Notes under the pieces: model-generated | Told to the model about the DNA's origin: nothing | The model's database searches: none | The model's input: only the letters and a program-made list of their open reading frames with translations | Made by a program: the position numbers and the translations under genes | DNA from: Patescibacteria group bacterium | GTDB taxonomy: Bacteria; Patescibacteriota; WWE3; UBA101185; UBA10185 | Direction: 5' to 3' | Assembly (NCBI GenBank): GCA_022710505.1 | Contig: JAKLGS010000005.1 | Location: 1-26,575 of the forward strand | Length of the DNA stretch: 26,575 nucleotides | Part shown: in pieces, positions 7,698 to 17,565 of the stretch | Position numbering within the stretch: position 1 is the stretch's first letter | Layout of the letters: each line of letters starts with the position of its first letter

Positions 7698-8664
7698 TGA
7701 TGATTACTATACCTAAACCTGCTGCCGCAATCCAGAACCAAGGTGATTTAAATAATCCTTTACCGGACTCTTCACCACCTGTTTCTTCTCCTAAAACAGA
7801 ACCTTCTTCGCCTTCACCAAGAGTAACTTCTAACCCCTCATCTTCGGTTCCTTCAGGCCCTGTTGCGCCTTCTCCTGCAACCTCACCTTCTGTAAGGCCG
7901 GTACCACCTTCCACCGGGATTGCTCCTGTTTCTTCTTCCTCTTCTTCGGTAGTTGTTGTAGTTGTAGTTATAACTTCGGACCTTGGTTTGGAAGCATTTC
8001 CCGCATCGTCAAATGCCACAACAGCATAGTACCAAGTCTTATCGCAACTATCACCGCTGACTATGTGTTCGAAATCAAATTTTTCATTTGGTCCAATGGA
8101 CTCAGTTTCTATTTTGTGCGAGTCATCTATGTCTATTTCTTTATCGTCATCGGCATAAACTCTGACTGAAGAAGTTTCTCCGTCATCAGCTGTCTTTAAG
8201 GTTATTTTATTTACACAGTCATTTACCTTTTCTTTTTCAATGTATTTTGGTTTATCTGGACCGATGCCATCGTAATAAACTTCCACTGTGTCTGATTTCA
8301 CATCATCAGCACTATCAGGATCAACTAAGACATAAAATTTATATGTACCGCTATCATCAAGGACCGATTCACCCACTTCACAGTTGTAAGAACTTCCTCC
8401 CGGAGTAACATTTATATCGGACCCAAATTGGTAAGGAGTGGACGAACCCGGGTTTATTGCCATACATTTTGCAGTCATTGATTGGCCTGAATCTGTACTC
8501 AACACTACAAAGGTAACATTAAAATTTTCACCCACAGGTGATTTTGGCTCACTGATTCTAACAACGGGTTGAGGAAGTGAGAATGCATTAGCTTTGACAT
8601 TTAAAACATAAGATAAACCCGCTATAGCAAATAGAATCATAAATAGTTTTTTGGCTTTTTTCAT
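7672..8664 (-). CDS. Possible separately translated second protein inside the giant frame (secreted Ig/FN3-like, C-terminal anchor)
   Basis: An in-frame ATG at 8664 (residue 2965 of the giant protein) has a good Shine-Dalgarno, CGGAGG, ending 10 nt upstream (8680-8675); this is rare in the window. The 330-aa product would begin MKKAKKLFMILFAIAGLSYV, a textbook signal peptide, with a likely cleavage after KANA (2988-2991) before FSLPQP. Two Ig/FN3-like domains, an acidic and Thr-rich linker (TTTTTT then EEEEEE) and a C-terminal membrane segment (about 3271-3288) with KKKKA follow. No stop separates it from the LPATG protein. So it may be an independent product, the tail of a membrane-hairpin polyprotein, or both. 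Confidence 0.5.
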   Translation of the reverse strand: MKKAKKLFMILFAIAGLSYVLNVKANAFSLPQPVVRISEPKSPVGENFNVTFVVLSTDSGQSMTAKCMAINPGSSTPYQFGSDINVTPGGSSYNCEVGESVLDDSGTYKFYVLVDPDSADDVKSDTVEVYYDGIGPDKPKYIEKEKVNDCVNKITLKTADDGETSSVRVYADDDKEIDIDDSHKIETESIGPNEKFDFEHIVSGDSCDKTWYYAVVAFDDAGNASKPRSEVITTTTTTTEEEEEETGAIPVEGGTGLTEGEVAGEGATGPEGTEDEGLEVTLGEGEEGSVLGEETGGEESGKGLFKSPWFWIAAAGLGIVIISATKKKKA

Positions 8665-11600
8665 TGTTCCTAAACCTCCGATGAGCAGTAGTAAACCACC
8701 TATTGAACCTAGCACTAACACAAGGTTGACCCAGAATGTACTCGCACCCGTGGCTGGGAGTTCGGTCGAAGCTCCAAGAACTTCGCCTTCTTCCTCTTCT
8801 TTTACGTCTACTTCATCGTTCAGTTCAAGTTCCACTGCTATTTTTACTTGTGTTCCCACAAAGTTTTCATCCACCACCCCATCGTTGATAGGGAAACCTG
8901 ATTCTTCGGATAGAGCAAGAAGTCCAGTACCGCCCATTCCTTCTCCTTGAGCAAAAGAAACATCAGGGTAAATACCGGAATCAACATCTTCCGTAACTTT
9001 TGCTTCGTAAGTTATGGTTACTACCTCGTCTTCATCCAAATTACCTAAATCCCAAGTTCCCGGAGAAGCATAAACAACTCCGGAAGTGTCGATTACATGC
9101 CCCGCATCAGTAGAAACTGCGCTAAACGTAATCGGCACAGGTTCAAAACCCTGAGGAGGTAAGTTAATCATAACCACATCATTTACAGGGCCCCCTACTG
9201 CTCTAACTTCTATAGTGTATGTGAATGTATCTCCGATTTCTAATGTGTTTGGCCAACTATCATTCGTTTCGCTTATACGTAGTTCCGAATTTTCAACGTT
9301 ACCGATGTAGCAGGATCTAACATCACCGGGATTTACTCTTAGGTTATAAACTTCGTCATGATAAACATCCTGAGCTAAATTGAGATCGGCTATTCGTTGA
9401 ACTATGCCATAACCGTTGGAACAGTAAATATCCGTTACTCCCATAACCGGACAACCTCCCCCATAGGATTGGCTCCAATTCCACTGCACATTACCTCTGT
9501 TCCAGAAAAGATGGCACTTTCCCCCGAGGGCCTCGAATTCTGTACAAGGCTTTGATTCTCCATAGGAAACTAAATTGCTATAACCATTAACCTCACATGC
9601 CCATAAGGCACATGTTTCGGCATTTCCACAACCGTTCCAACCCTTACACTGACCGTGATGTCCATACGCTTCTTGCGGTCCGGTTATCAACACTCCGTCA
9701 CCCATATCGTCACAATATATTCCGGTTTGTTCCCAACCATCCTGTATAGTTTCACCTAAAATATATGAGTCAGGAAGTAAACTAAATACAGTACTTCCTT
9801 CAGTACCGGTCATTTGACTGTAATTTCCATCATCAACCTTAGAAATATTTATTTCCCAATTTGGCAAGAGCGGCTCTCCGTCATCCCACTCGCCGTCACC
9901 ATCAAGGTCATTAAACTTGTAGACCTTAATTTCACCTTTTTGAAGATTACCAAAATTATATTCAGGTCCCTCAACCATATTTAATGTCCACTCACTGCTT
10001 GCCCCTTCAGGTAGATCTACAACATGACACTGAGAACTGTCTATAGTACCCGGATAGGTCTGAACCCAATCAACGGGTAATTCTTCGCAAATCTTATATT
10101 GACCGGGTAATAGATCTTCAAACCAGTACCAACCGTAATGTTCTACGGTGTCATCGGTAAACATAAATTGCTCTTCACCATCCCAAATGTTGTTGTCGTT
10201 CTCATCTATAAAGACTCTCCAACCGGATAATAAAGGTTCTTCGGAATCATATACTCCATCTCCATTTAGGTCGCTCCATTTGTACCCATGGATATCGTAA
10301 GTTTCAAGTTCATTTATGATCTCAAAGCTTTCAATAGATTCGTCTATTGTCACCTCATCCAAACCGCTGACATTCCTCCAACCATCGAGCATGATCTCGT
10401 CCAGTCTGTATGTTCCGAAAGGAACATTTTCAAATGTGTAGCATCCGTCTTCCTCGGTAACTCCGACATAACCATTGTAAATATCAACATTCATGCTGCC
10501 CACGTTATCACCATAGACATTGTCATCAACACTGAAATTAAATGCCCCCTCATGGTATAGGAAACCCAAGGCATACCTGTGGTCAGCACTTAGGTAATCT
10601 CCCCAGTTTGTAGGACTACCATTTATCATGATTCCCAAAGCACCTGGTGTACCAAGATCCATTACATTAATCCATGGGAAGTATGGTCCGGTATAACCGT
10701 CAGAGGCCAACCTTTCAGAATATGCCGGATCTGTTAATAATCCGGTACTTCCTCTATATTCATAGGTCCCGTAGGAAATTAAGGCGTAATCACCTTCCAC
10801 TAGATCAGAACTGCTGTATGTTCCTCCATCAGGATTTACAACAACATTTTCTAAGAGACCCGTACTCCTTAAAATAACTTTCCAACCAGGTAAATAGTTC
10901 TTTTCCGCATCAAGCTTACATACGGTTACATCAGAACCCTGATAGTTACCGAATTGAATCTCGGTTACCGCATCTCCAGGGTTAACAGTTACCATGTGAC
11001 AGTAAGCACCTTCATGTTCTTCCCCTGAAGCAGGTTCGGTTTGATACCAACCATTCGGCAAGACTTCACAAACATAGTAGGTTCCGGGAATTACATTCAC
11101 AAATCTATACTGCCCCTTGAGAACATTACCGGCAGATGTGTTATCGTCACCGGTAAGCATTGAATCCACTAAATTCCAACTATCGTCATAAATCTCTATT
11201 GTCCAATTATCTAGTCTGTTCGGATCTCCGGCTTCATCTTTCTCCGACTGATCAAAGTCACCGTTACCGTTCACGTCGTAGTATTTTCTACCTTGGATTG
11301 AACCAAATTCTTGGCATTCGTAAACTTCCAATTTCAGATTGCCTGAATTATCACGCATGCAACTTTGGCTATCGCAAGAATTGCTGTACCACCCATCATA
11401 CCAATCGCTTATCAAGAACTGAATATTGTCTGCATCGGGAGTGTAAACTTTTTGATAAATATGAGAAGAATTGAAAGTCTCATCATCATCCCACTCAATT
11501 ACACCTATACCACCACCTAAATCTCCTAGAAGAGATATCACACCCATATTTGTTCCCCAAATACCTATATCGTCTCTAGTCGTTATCCAATTATTGCTTG

Positions 11601-14600
11601 TTCCATAAGCCCCATCTGCATATTTTCCTGAATTATTTATATCATAATTGTAAGTGCCTAATACTTTGAATAGATATTCCTGACCGGAGTTTACTCCAAA
11701 TGTAATTCCATCTGAGTCAGTAGAATCAACTGTGTATTCTCCAACTTTTACCGGTGTTGTACCGGGAGCACAAGAATGACCACCGTCGTATATAGGTATT
11801 AGCTTACAGGTCGGAGTACAGAAATTTAAATCTTCGGTTATACCATCCAAACCGTCGCATTGCTCTGTTTCCTGATTTTTAACTCCATCTCCGCAGTAAG
11901 GAACATACGAGTTACCTACTGTGTGGGTAGCGGTTGTCCCAAATCCTACATTGACCTGAGATCCTGACCCGGTAATTGACCACATAAATCCGGGGTCTGT
12001 TTCAACAATCGTATAATCTCCTAACAATAAATTATCCCAAACCAATTTCTCCCCATCGTAGTCTGATATCTTACAATCTCCTTGCGGATAAGAAGGTCCT
12101 TGTATACAAATCTCAAATGTTTGGTTTGAATCAGGCGTTATACCTGTCCAATCAACGGTCTTTGTAACTTCTAAATCTCCTTTTTTCAGAGCATTCCAAG
12201 CTACACAATAATAGGTTTCACCGTATTGGGGATTATTGATCCTGTCATCATTATCGTAGTTTAAAACGTCTGTGTGGCAATAAATCTCAGCAGAAACAGA
12301 ATCATTATTTGTACTCCCGTTTGTAATATAGGTAAACGGGATATACCCTTCCTGTAAAGCTTCTCTAACTTTGATATGTACGGTATCACCAAAATTATTT
12401 ATTATGGCTATAGCCTGTCCACTGGCATCAGTAGGACCGAAAGTAGTCCAGCCGGTAGCTTCTCCAAGGTAAGTGTCGCTGGGATTTGCATCTTCATCAT
12501 CCCCCCACTGGAATTTCCAATCTTGTTCTAGATAGCAATCAGGATGAGATGATAACCAATTAGATGCAGTATTTTCATCTATATTGACTGGCTCTCCTTC
12601 GCCCCAATCAGGTAAATCCTTTTCACTGTCGCAGACAATTTTTGTTGCTTTTATTGTTACGGGTGCCCTAACCTGTGTTCTTTCGGTATAGGAATTATTT
12701 ATCTGACCACCTGTAGATTTAGTACCTACTATGTCAATAAAATTTTCGATGTTATTGGGTAAATTAACTCCCGATGGTTTGGTGTCAACTACTTTCAATT
12801 TTATTTCCAAAGAACCTGAATGTTCACCCGCAGGGAAATCACCGAGATCATAAGTATAGTAATAAGGACTATCGTAGGACCAAAAAGGATTATTTGTACT
12901 CACCCATAAATCATCTATCAATTCCGATGTTGGAGATGTAACAAATAGCTCACTAATTTTTACATCATTAACTGGAACATTGCTAGATAAACTCCAATTA
13001 ATAGTGTAGGTAATAATATCCCCTAAAGAAACCGGGTCGGAGTCATCTATTTTTGAGACTGATATAGAAGCGTACTCAGCTTGATTACCAAAATTACACT
13101 GCTCTTGGTCGCCTGCGCCAAGGTTTAAAACACAACTGTTAGAATCTTGGTTAAGAGGTTCAGTTTGAACCCACCCAGTTTTATTATCCTCGGTAACCCT
13201 ATAAGTTTCTGGTAACAATTCAAATTCATAATAACCATTTACATCAGTGGTAGTTGAAGTGCTACCTTGTAAAGTACTTGCATTTATAGTCCAATTATTC
13301 AATCCAGGTTCTCCATCGTCCCATACCCCGTTTCCATCTAAATCATTGTATTTGTACCCTGATATCTTACCGTATTGAATATTCCCAAAATCAATTTGTT
13401 TTGCCTCTCCGGGAGTTACTGTGAAGTTTTGACAAATATCAGTGACATTTGTCCAACCATCTTCTAAAGTTTCCTTAATCGAATAACTCTGACCAGGAAC
13501 GATTGAGTAAAATACTGCATTTCCGTCAGAATCAGTATTCTGCTTACTCATGTAGTTGCCTTCTATACAATCATTTCCACTATATAAACTCATCTCCCAA
13601 TCTTGTAGATAGGGCTCATCGGCATCTTGATCTTTATCCTGATTTAAATCGTGGTATTTATGAACTGTAATTGAACCAAACATCTCATTTGTAAACACAC
13701 ATCTAACTGTCTCACCAGGTTCTACATTAAATGTTGCAACTCCAGTTTGAATATTACCAGTACTTGGGTTAGTTGACTGGCCATCATCACAAACTATACT
13801 CTTCAATTGATGACCTGATGTGGAAAACGGTGATTCTGAAACTGTATACGTTCCAGGATTTACATCTTTTTCTAGTGTGCCTTCATCACCAATCATCCCA
13901 TTTACTTCACCGGTAAAATTAAAGGTCTGACCATGACCATTAGGCAGGACTTGTTTTTCTACTATAATCTTTCCTTGTTTAATAGTATTGGTAAATATGC
14001 ACTCTAGTTCTTCTCCTAAACCAACGTCTACATTGATTGAATTTCCTGCTGCTGTTGTACCATCATCACAAGATATCGTTGTTGTATAGTTAGAATCTGC
14101 TGTCTCCGTAATGGTATACAGACCTGCCATTAAGCTATGTACACCGTAGGTAGAACCATCTGAAAGATTGTTAATAGGATAGGGACCACCGGCTCCAGAC
14201 ATATTTGTTGTTATCTCAAAATCCCAAACAGTGGAATCGTTTGGAACAACATCTTTTTTGACAATTATTGAACCTGATTGATCATTATTTACAATAGTGC
14301 AAGTAATATCTTGTCCTGGAGATAAAATTAATGGATTATGAGCAACTACTGCACCAGTAGCATTTTTACAACCCCAATTACCTTCTATGTACCCAGTTAC
14401 ATCTTTCTCACTAAGAGTATAAGAGATACCCGGCAATACGGATGGTGTGGATGTATAAGTTGTTGTACTTCCATTAACAACTCCCGCACCAAAGTTAATC
14501 AAATCATTTCCAATTTTAATTTCGAAATCACCAATTGTTGCTGTACCACCATGGTCATTTATAACCTCTTTGATTACGGTTAATGAAGGGGTTTCGTAAT

Positions 14601-17526
14601 TTAAGAAATCAACGTCTTCAGCTACAGCATTACCGGCCCCAAGTACACCTAAAGTAACCCTGTGACAACCATTATTATCAGTAGGATAACTTTGTGTCCA
14701 ACCTGTTTCGACTTCTTCACAAACAACATTTAAACCTGAAGATAAATCTAAGAACGAGTATTCACCTTGTGCATTTGTAGTTGTAGATAATTCTCCTGAA
14801 TCTAAATCTCCATTTTCATTAGCGTCAATAAATATTGTCCAACCACTTAATGGTTGATCTGTTCCTAAATCGTAAACACCGTTTGCATTTACATCATTAT
14901 ATTTATGTCCATATATTGATGGTAAATTTTTTCTGTTAGTTACATTAACATGCAAGGTTTCTTCTGCAGCTAATGTAACTTGAGCACCGGTTGTACCGGA
15001 ATCACTATCGGGAGTAATAGAAATCAATTCAGATCCTGTTGGCAATGATGTTTCAATTATTGTATGTTCTCCAGCTACAACATCATTAAATGTTACTTCT
15101 CCATCATTTCCTATAGTTTGTGGGGTTCCGTCATCTAATTTAACACTGTATGTTTGTGTATCATATATATCTTCATCGTGTGGACCTACTACAGATTTAT
15201 GAACAACTATAGTTCCTGTTAATGGGTTAGTTGTATTTATAAACTCACAAGAAATAATATCTTCATCGTCAAGAGCTATACTTCCCCAACCATCGGTAAT
15301 ACTAGATCCAACGGTCGCACCACTTTGGTCTTTACAAATGGCGGAACCAAAGGAATATCCAGTAAGCATATTTGTTTCAACAATGGAGTAGGTTCCTGCA
15401 GGTATTTTTCCTGTGTTATCAGTACCATCAGTACCTGTAGTTAAGTTTTTGCTTGTTGTTCCTGATACAGCGTATTCCCAACCGGATCCTCCAGGGGTAT
15501 CAGTCGTATCAATATATTTTTTAACTGTGATTGTTCCACCGCAGGTTTTATTGGCTAGTTCTCCTAAATCTTTTGCTAAATCAGCAAAATCTGAAGTGAT
15601 TACATCTGAAGTCAATATATTTCCAGTATCTACATTTGTACCTGATATAGCAATCATATTATTTTCATCTAAATCACTCCCTATACCAAGAGCTAAGATT
15701 CTAGTTCCAGCTGTTTTTATTGTGTTTGCAACAACTGTAGCTGTAGCAACAGCATCTGATTCAGAAGCACTGCTTCCAGCACCCACTCTGTTAGGATTAC
15801 CATCTGAGGAAAATATCATCAGATTGGGTTTATCTTTTCTTGGATCATATGTTGACCAAGCTTTTTCTAAACCGTCTTCCCAGTTTGTATACCCACCACC
15901 ACTTGCTGAATTTATAGCAGCTTTTACAGCAGTATAATCAGAAGTAAATGTTTGTAAAATGTTAGCTGTTGTATCAAATTTAATAACTGAAAATTGAGTA
16001 GGAGTTCCTGATAATGCATCTACAAAAGCTACAAATGCAGATTTCATTTGTGCAAGTTCAGTAGCGTTTATACTTCCTGAAACATCTAGCACCAAAGCTA
16101 TATCTAAACCACATGCTTCGATAGGCAATGGGGGGTTGGAAGCTGGAGGAGCGGTAGTAACGGTGAAATAGTCAGTTACAACCCTATCATCGTTATCCGT
16201 ACATCCAGAATTATCGTGTACTCTTAGTACAGCTTCCCAATCACCAAGTCTAGCAGTTCCTGGTATTAAGTAGCTAAATGTTAAAACGTCACTACTGGAT
16301 GCAGGGTCAAAACAGGGAGAATAAACTGCTTCATCTCTATGACCATCTGGATTCAACCTAATTTTATAAAATTTAGAGATACTTAAATCCCCAGCTTTAG
16401 CGTATACAGTCTCCCCTCTAGCGTATGTATTTTCTTCAACAGAAAAAGATGGGTCGCTGTAAGTAATTATGTATATAGTAAAATGATCTAAGTCCTTGAC
16501 CTTAACATTATCATCCTCTTCATCTTGTTCTAATTTATCTTCTTCCACTTTTTTAATATCTTCATTTTTAAGTTCTTCTTTGGCTTCGTCGATAGACTTT
16601 TCAATATAAGAAACTTCGGCTTCCGAACCCTCGGGTTTGGGAAGCGTTAAGTCAAATTCGAAATCTCCGTCTTCCATATCAGTTGTGATGTCAAATGCAT
16701 ACTCTGCATCCGTTACAAAATCATCGGGAAGATCAAGATCTTCAACTTTGACTCTTTCAATTTTTAAATGAGACCTTAATTCCTCATCTTTTGGTAAACG
16801 AGTAAACGTTAACGTAACTTCTTCATCCAACGGAAAAATATACTTAACCCCAAGTTTTACATTATCTACTGTTTCTGCCTTTTCATCTTCAACATCCCAA
16901 TCCTCATCTACACTATCTTTAATCTCAACCCCATCTTCCAAATATTCATACTCTTTAACTTCTTCAACAGGCTCCTCAACAACCGGAGCTTCAGGTTCAA
17001 TATTTTCAGAAGGGGCGCTATCTTCGGCTATTACAACCGGCTCTTCTACCACCGATTCTTCAACAATAGGTTCCTCAATAACAGGTTCTTCCACAATTGG
17101 CTCTTCGATGATAGGTTCCTCAACAGGAGTTGGTATCTCATCAACTTCAATAACTTCCTCAATATCATTCAAAGGATTATAATCCATGACCCCATCTTCT
17201 AATATATCGGGAGCTTCGGGGTCTTCTATTTCCTCAACAGGATTTTCAATTGCGTTTTCATTTTCTTCAGCCACATTATTTTTATCTTCTTCCTCAACAG
17301 CCAGATCTTGTCCATCTGCTGCGTCTTCCGCATCAGCCTCTTCAGGCGCACTTTCCTCTTTGTTTTCAACAACAATTTCATCAACAGGCGCACCTGTATC
17401 CTCTGCGTATACATACGCCGGTAGAATAGCAGCAAACGGAGCAAGTGTGTTTGCAAACATCGAGAAAAGAGATAAATACGCGAAAATTTTCTTAGCGTGG
17501 CTTTTTATTTTTCTAAGAATTTTCAT
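7672..17526 (-). CDS. Giant multidomain surface adhesin (vWA, SdrD B-like repeats, LPATG) fused in frame to a second secreted protein
   Basis: About 3,284 aa from the preferred ATG at 17526; a TTG at 17556 would add 10 residues, and numbering here counts from that TTG. Order: signal peptide (11-50, ending AYVYA before EDTG); acidic EEP(I/V)(V/I) repeats (about 145-175); a low-complexity acidic region; vWA domain (483-670) with MIDAS DVSGS (Asp491, Ser493, Ser495) bracketed by Cys482 and Cys671. Prealbumin/SpaA-like domains ending CxFxNT follow. Six SdrD B-like calcium-type motifs, pattern KYxDxNxDGxxDxxE, begin near 880, 1298, 1397, 2086, 2421 and 2543. DUF11-like domains lie near 1480 and 2745, a CGDGVKNxxxEQCDG cysteine motif near 1884, and a Cys/Trp-rich insert near 2619-2714. 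Next come LPATG (2933-2937), a membrane segment and KKAKK. The frame continues into a signal-peptide-like segment, two Ig/FN3-like domains and a C-terminal anchor ending KKKKA. Role: attachment to host or surface, anchored by the adjacent sortase (inferred). Confidence 0.85.
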   Translation of the reverse strand: MKILRKIKSHAKKIFAYLSLFSMFANTLAPFAAILPAYVYAEDTGAPVDEIVVENKEESAPEEADAEDAADGQDLAVEEEDKNNVAEENENAIENPVEEIEDPEAPDILEDGVMDYNPLNDIEEVIEVDEIPTPVEEPIIEEPIVEEPVIEEPIVEESVVEEPVVIAEDSAPSENIEPEAPVVEEPVEEVKEYEYLEDGVEIKDSVDEDWDVEDEKAETVDNVKLGVKYIFPLDEEVTLTFTRLPKDEELRSHLKIERVKVEDLDLPDDFVTDAEYAFDITTDMEDGDFEFDLTLPKPEGSEAEVSYIEKSIDEAKEELKNEDIKKVEEDKLEQDEEDDNVKVKDLDHFTIYIITYSDPSFSVEENTYARGETVYAKAGDLSISKFYKIRLNPDGHRDEAVYSPCFDPASSSDVLTFSYLIPGTARLGDWEAVLRVHDNSGCTDNDDRVVTDYFTVTTAPPASNPPLPIEACGLDIALVLDVSGSINATELAQMKSAFVAFVDALSGTPTQFSVIKFDTTANILQTFTSDYTAVKAAINSASGGGYTNWEDGLEKAWSTYDPRKDKPNLMIFSSDGNPNRVGAGSSASESDAVATATVVANTIKTAGTRILALGIGSDLDENNMIAISGTNVDTGNILTSDVITSDFADLAKDLGELANKTCGGTITVKKYIDTTDTPGGSGWEYAVSGTTSKNLTTGTDGTDNTGKIPAGTYSIVETNMLTGYSFGSAICKDQSGATVGSSITDGWGSIALDDEDIISCEFINTTNPLTGTIVVHKSVVGPHDEDIYDTQTYSVKLDDGTPQTIGNDGEVTFNDVVAGEHTIIETSLPTGSELISITPDSDSGTTGAQVTLAAEETLHVNVTNRKNLPSIYGHKYNDVNANGVYDLGTDQPLSGWTIFIDANENGDLDSGELSTTTNAQGEYSFLDLSSGLNVVCEEVETGWTQSYPTDNNGCHRVTLGVLGAGNAVAEDVDFLNYETPSLTVIKEVINDHGGTATIGDFEIKIGNDLINFGAGVVNGSTTTYTSTPSVLPGISYTLSEKDVTGYIEGNWGCKNATGAVVAHNPLILSPGQDITCTIVNNDQSGSIIVKKDVVPNDSTVWDFEITTNMSGAGGPYPINNLSDGSTYGVHSLMAGLYTITETADSNYTTTISCDDGTTAAGNSINVDVGLGEELECIFTNTIKQGKIIVEKQVLPNGHGQTFNFTGEVNGMIGDEGTLEKDVNPGTYTVSESPFSTSGHQLKSIVCDDGQSTNPSTGNIQTGVATFNVEPGETVRCVFTNEMFGSITVHKYHDLNQDKDQDADEPYLQDWEMSLYSGNDCIEGNYMSKQNTDSDGNAVFYSIVPGQSYSIKETLEDGWTNVTDICQNFTVTPGEAKQIDFGNIQYGKISGYKYNDLDGNGVWDDGEPGLNNWTINASTLQGSTSTTTDVNGYYEFELLPETYRVTEDNKTGWVQTEPLNQDSNSCVLNLGAGDQEQCNFGNQAEYASISVSKIDDSDPVSLGDIITYTINWSLSSNVPVNDVKISELFVTSPTSELIDDLWVSTNNPFWSYDSPYYYTYDLGDFPAGEHSGSLEIKLKVVDTKPSGVNLPNNIENFIDIVGTKSTGGQINNSYTERTQVRAPVTIKATKIVCDSEKDLPDWGEGEPVNIDENTASNWLSSHPDCYLEQDWKFQWGDDEDANPSDTYLGEATGWTTFGPTDASGQAIAIINNFGDTVHIKVREALQEGYIPFTYITNGSTNNDSVSAEIYCHTDVLNYDNDDRINNPQYGETYYCVAWNALKKGDLEVTKTVDWTGITPDSNQTFEICIQGPSYPQGDCKISDYDGEKLVWDNLLLGDYTIVETDPGFMWSITGSGSQVNVGFGTTATHTVGNSYVPYCGDGVKNQETEQCDGLDGITEDLNFCTPTCKLIPIYDGGHSCAPGTTPVKVGEYTVDSTDSDGITFGVNSGQEYLFKVLGTYNYDINNSGKYADGAYGTSNNWITTRDDIGIWGTNMGVISLLGDLGGGIGVIEWDDDETFNSSHIYQKVYTPDADNIQFLISDWYDGWYSNSCDSQSCMRDNSGNLKLEVYECQEFGSIQGRKYYDVNGNGDFDQSEKDEAGDPNRLDNWTIEIYDDSWNLVDSMLTGDDNTSAGNVLKGQYRFVNVIPGTYYVCEVLPNGWYQTEPASGEEHEGAYCHMVTVNPGDAVTEIQFGNYQGSDVTVCKLDAEKNYLPGWKVILRSTGLLENVVVNPDGGTYSSSDLVEGDYALISYGTYEYRGSTGLLTDPAYSERLASDGYTGPYFPWINVMDLGTPGALGIMINGSPTNWGDYLSADHRYALGFLYHEGAFNFSVDDNVYGDNVGSMNVDIYNGYVGVTEEDGCYTFENVPFGTYRLDEIMLDGWRNVSGLDEVTIDESIESFEIINELETYDIHGYKWSDLNGDGVYDSEEPLLSGWRVFIDENDNNIWDGEEQFMFTDDTVEHYGWYWFEDLLPGQYKICEELPVDWVQTYPGTIDSSQCHVVDLPEGASSEWTLNMVEGPEYNFGNLQKGEIKVYKFNDLDGDGEWDDGEPLLPNWEINISKVDDGNYSQMTGTEGSTVFSLLPDSYILGETIQDGWEQTGIYCDDMGDGVLITGPQEAYGHHGQCKGWNGCGNAETCALWACEVNGYSNLVSYGESKPCTEFEALGGKCHLFWNRGNVQWNWSQSYGGGCPVMGVTDIYCSNGYGIVQRIADLNLAQDVYHDEVYNLRVNPGDVRSCYIGNVENSELRISETNDSWPNTLEIGDTFTYTIEVRAVGGPVNDVVMINLPPQGFEPVPITFSAVSTDAGHVIDTSGVVYASPGTWDLGNLDEDEVVTITYEAKVTEDVDSGIYPDVSFAQGEGMGGTGLLALSEESGFPINDGVVDENFVGTQVKIAVELELNDEVDVKEEEEGEVLGASTELPATGASTFWVNLVLVLGSIGGLLLLIGGLGTMKKAKKLFMILFAIAGLSYVLNVKANAFSLPQPVVRISEPKSPVGENFNVTFVVLSTDSGQSMTAKCMAINPGSSTPYQFGSDINVTPGGSSYNCEVGESVLDDSGTYKFYVLVDPDSADDVKSDTVEVYYDGIGPDKPKYIEKEKVNDCVNKITLKTADDGETSSVRVYADDDKEIDIDDSHKIETESIGPNEKFDFEHIVSGDSCDKTWYYAVVAFDDAGNASKPRSEVITTTTTTTEEEEEETGAIPVEGGTGLTEGEVAGEGATGPEGTEDEGLEVTLGEGEEGSVLGEETGGEESGKGLFKSPWFWIAAAGLGIVIISATKKKKA
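8672..8760 (-). other. LPATG sorting signal with membrane segment, internal to the giant frame
   Basis: LPATG is encoded at 8760-8746, followed by a hydrophobic stretch (about 2941-2961 of the protein) and a basic KKAKK. This is the standard tripartite sortase signal, normally found at the extreme C-terminus. Here about 330 residues follow. The adjacent sortase gene is the likely partner. Confidence 0.85.
9415..9700 (-). other. Cysteine/tryptophan-rich insert of unknown family within the adhesin
   Basis: Residues about 2619-2714 of the giant protein include HHGQCKGWNGCGNAETC, WACEVNGY, CTEFEALGGKCHLFWNRG and QWNWSQSYGGGCPVMGV. The stretch has many cysteines and several tryptophans, unlike the acidic beta-repeats around it. 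It interrupts the region after the sixth SdrD B-like motif. I cannot name the family; a disulfide-stabilised binding module is the likeliest reading. Confidence 0.5.
17030..17125 (-). repeat. Short tandem repeats encoding EEPIV-type pentapeptides
   Basis: The DNA repeats degenerate 15-mers of the form GGTTCCTCAATAACA (plus-strand view), giving consecutive EEPII, EEPIV, EEPVI, EEPIV, EESVV and EEPVV units near the N-terminus of the adhesin. The block is acidic, proline-spaced and probably extended, acting as a spacer after the signal peptide. Such repeats can change copy number. Confidence 0.75.
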
Positions 17527-17544
17527 AAGAAATTTATAAAAAAA

Positions 17545-17563
17545 TCCGCAGGACAAGTGCGGA
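17545..17563 (-). terminator. Terminator-like hairpin with U7 just before the adhesin start
   Basis: On the minus strand TCCGCA, a 7-nt loop and TGCGGA form a 6-bp stem followed directly by seven Us (17544-17538), then the adhesin ATG at 17526. A complete intrinsic-terminator signature here cannot end an upstream gene on this strand, because none exists in the intergenic space. It therefore looks like a leader attenuator. If TTG at 17556 were used, the hairpin would lie inside the coding region, another reason to prefer the ATG. Confidence 0.6.
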
Positions 17564-17565
17564 GT

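Noticed and set aside
15413..15937. 174-aa plus-strand frame within the adhesin
   Set aside because: It is a shadow of the vWA and following coding sequence; composition is low-complexity and it has no promoter or family features.
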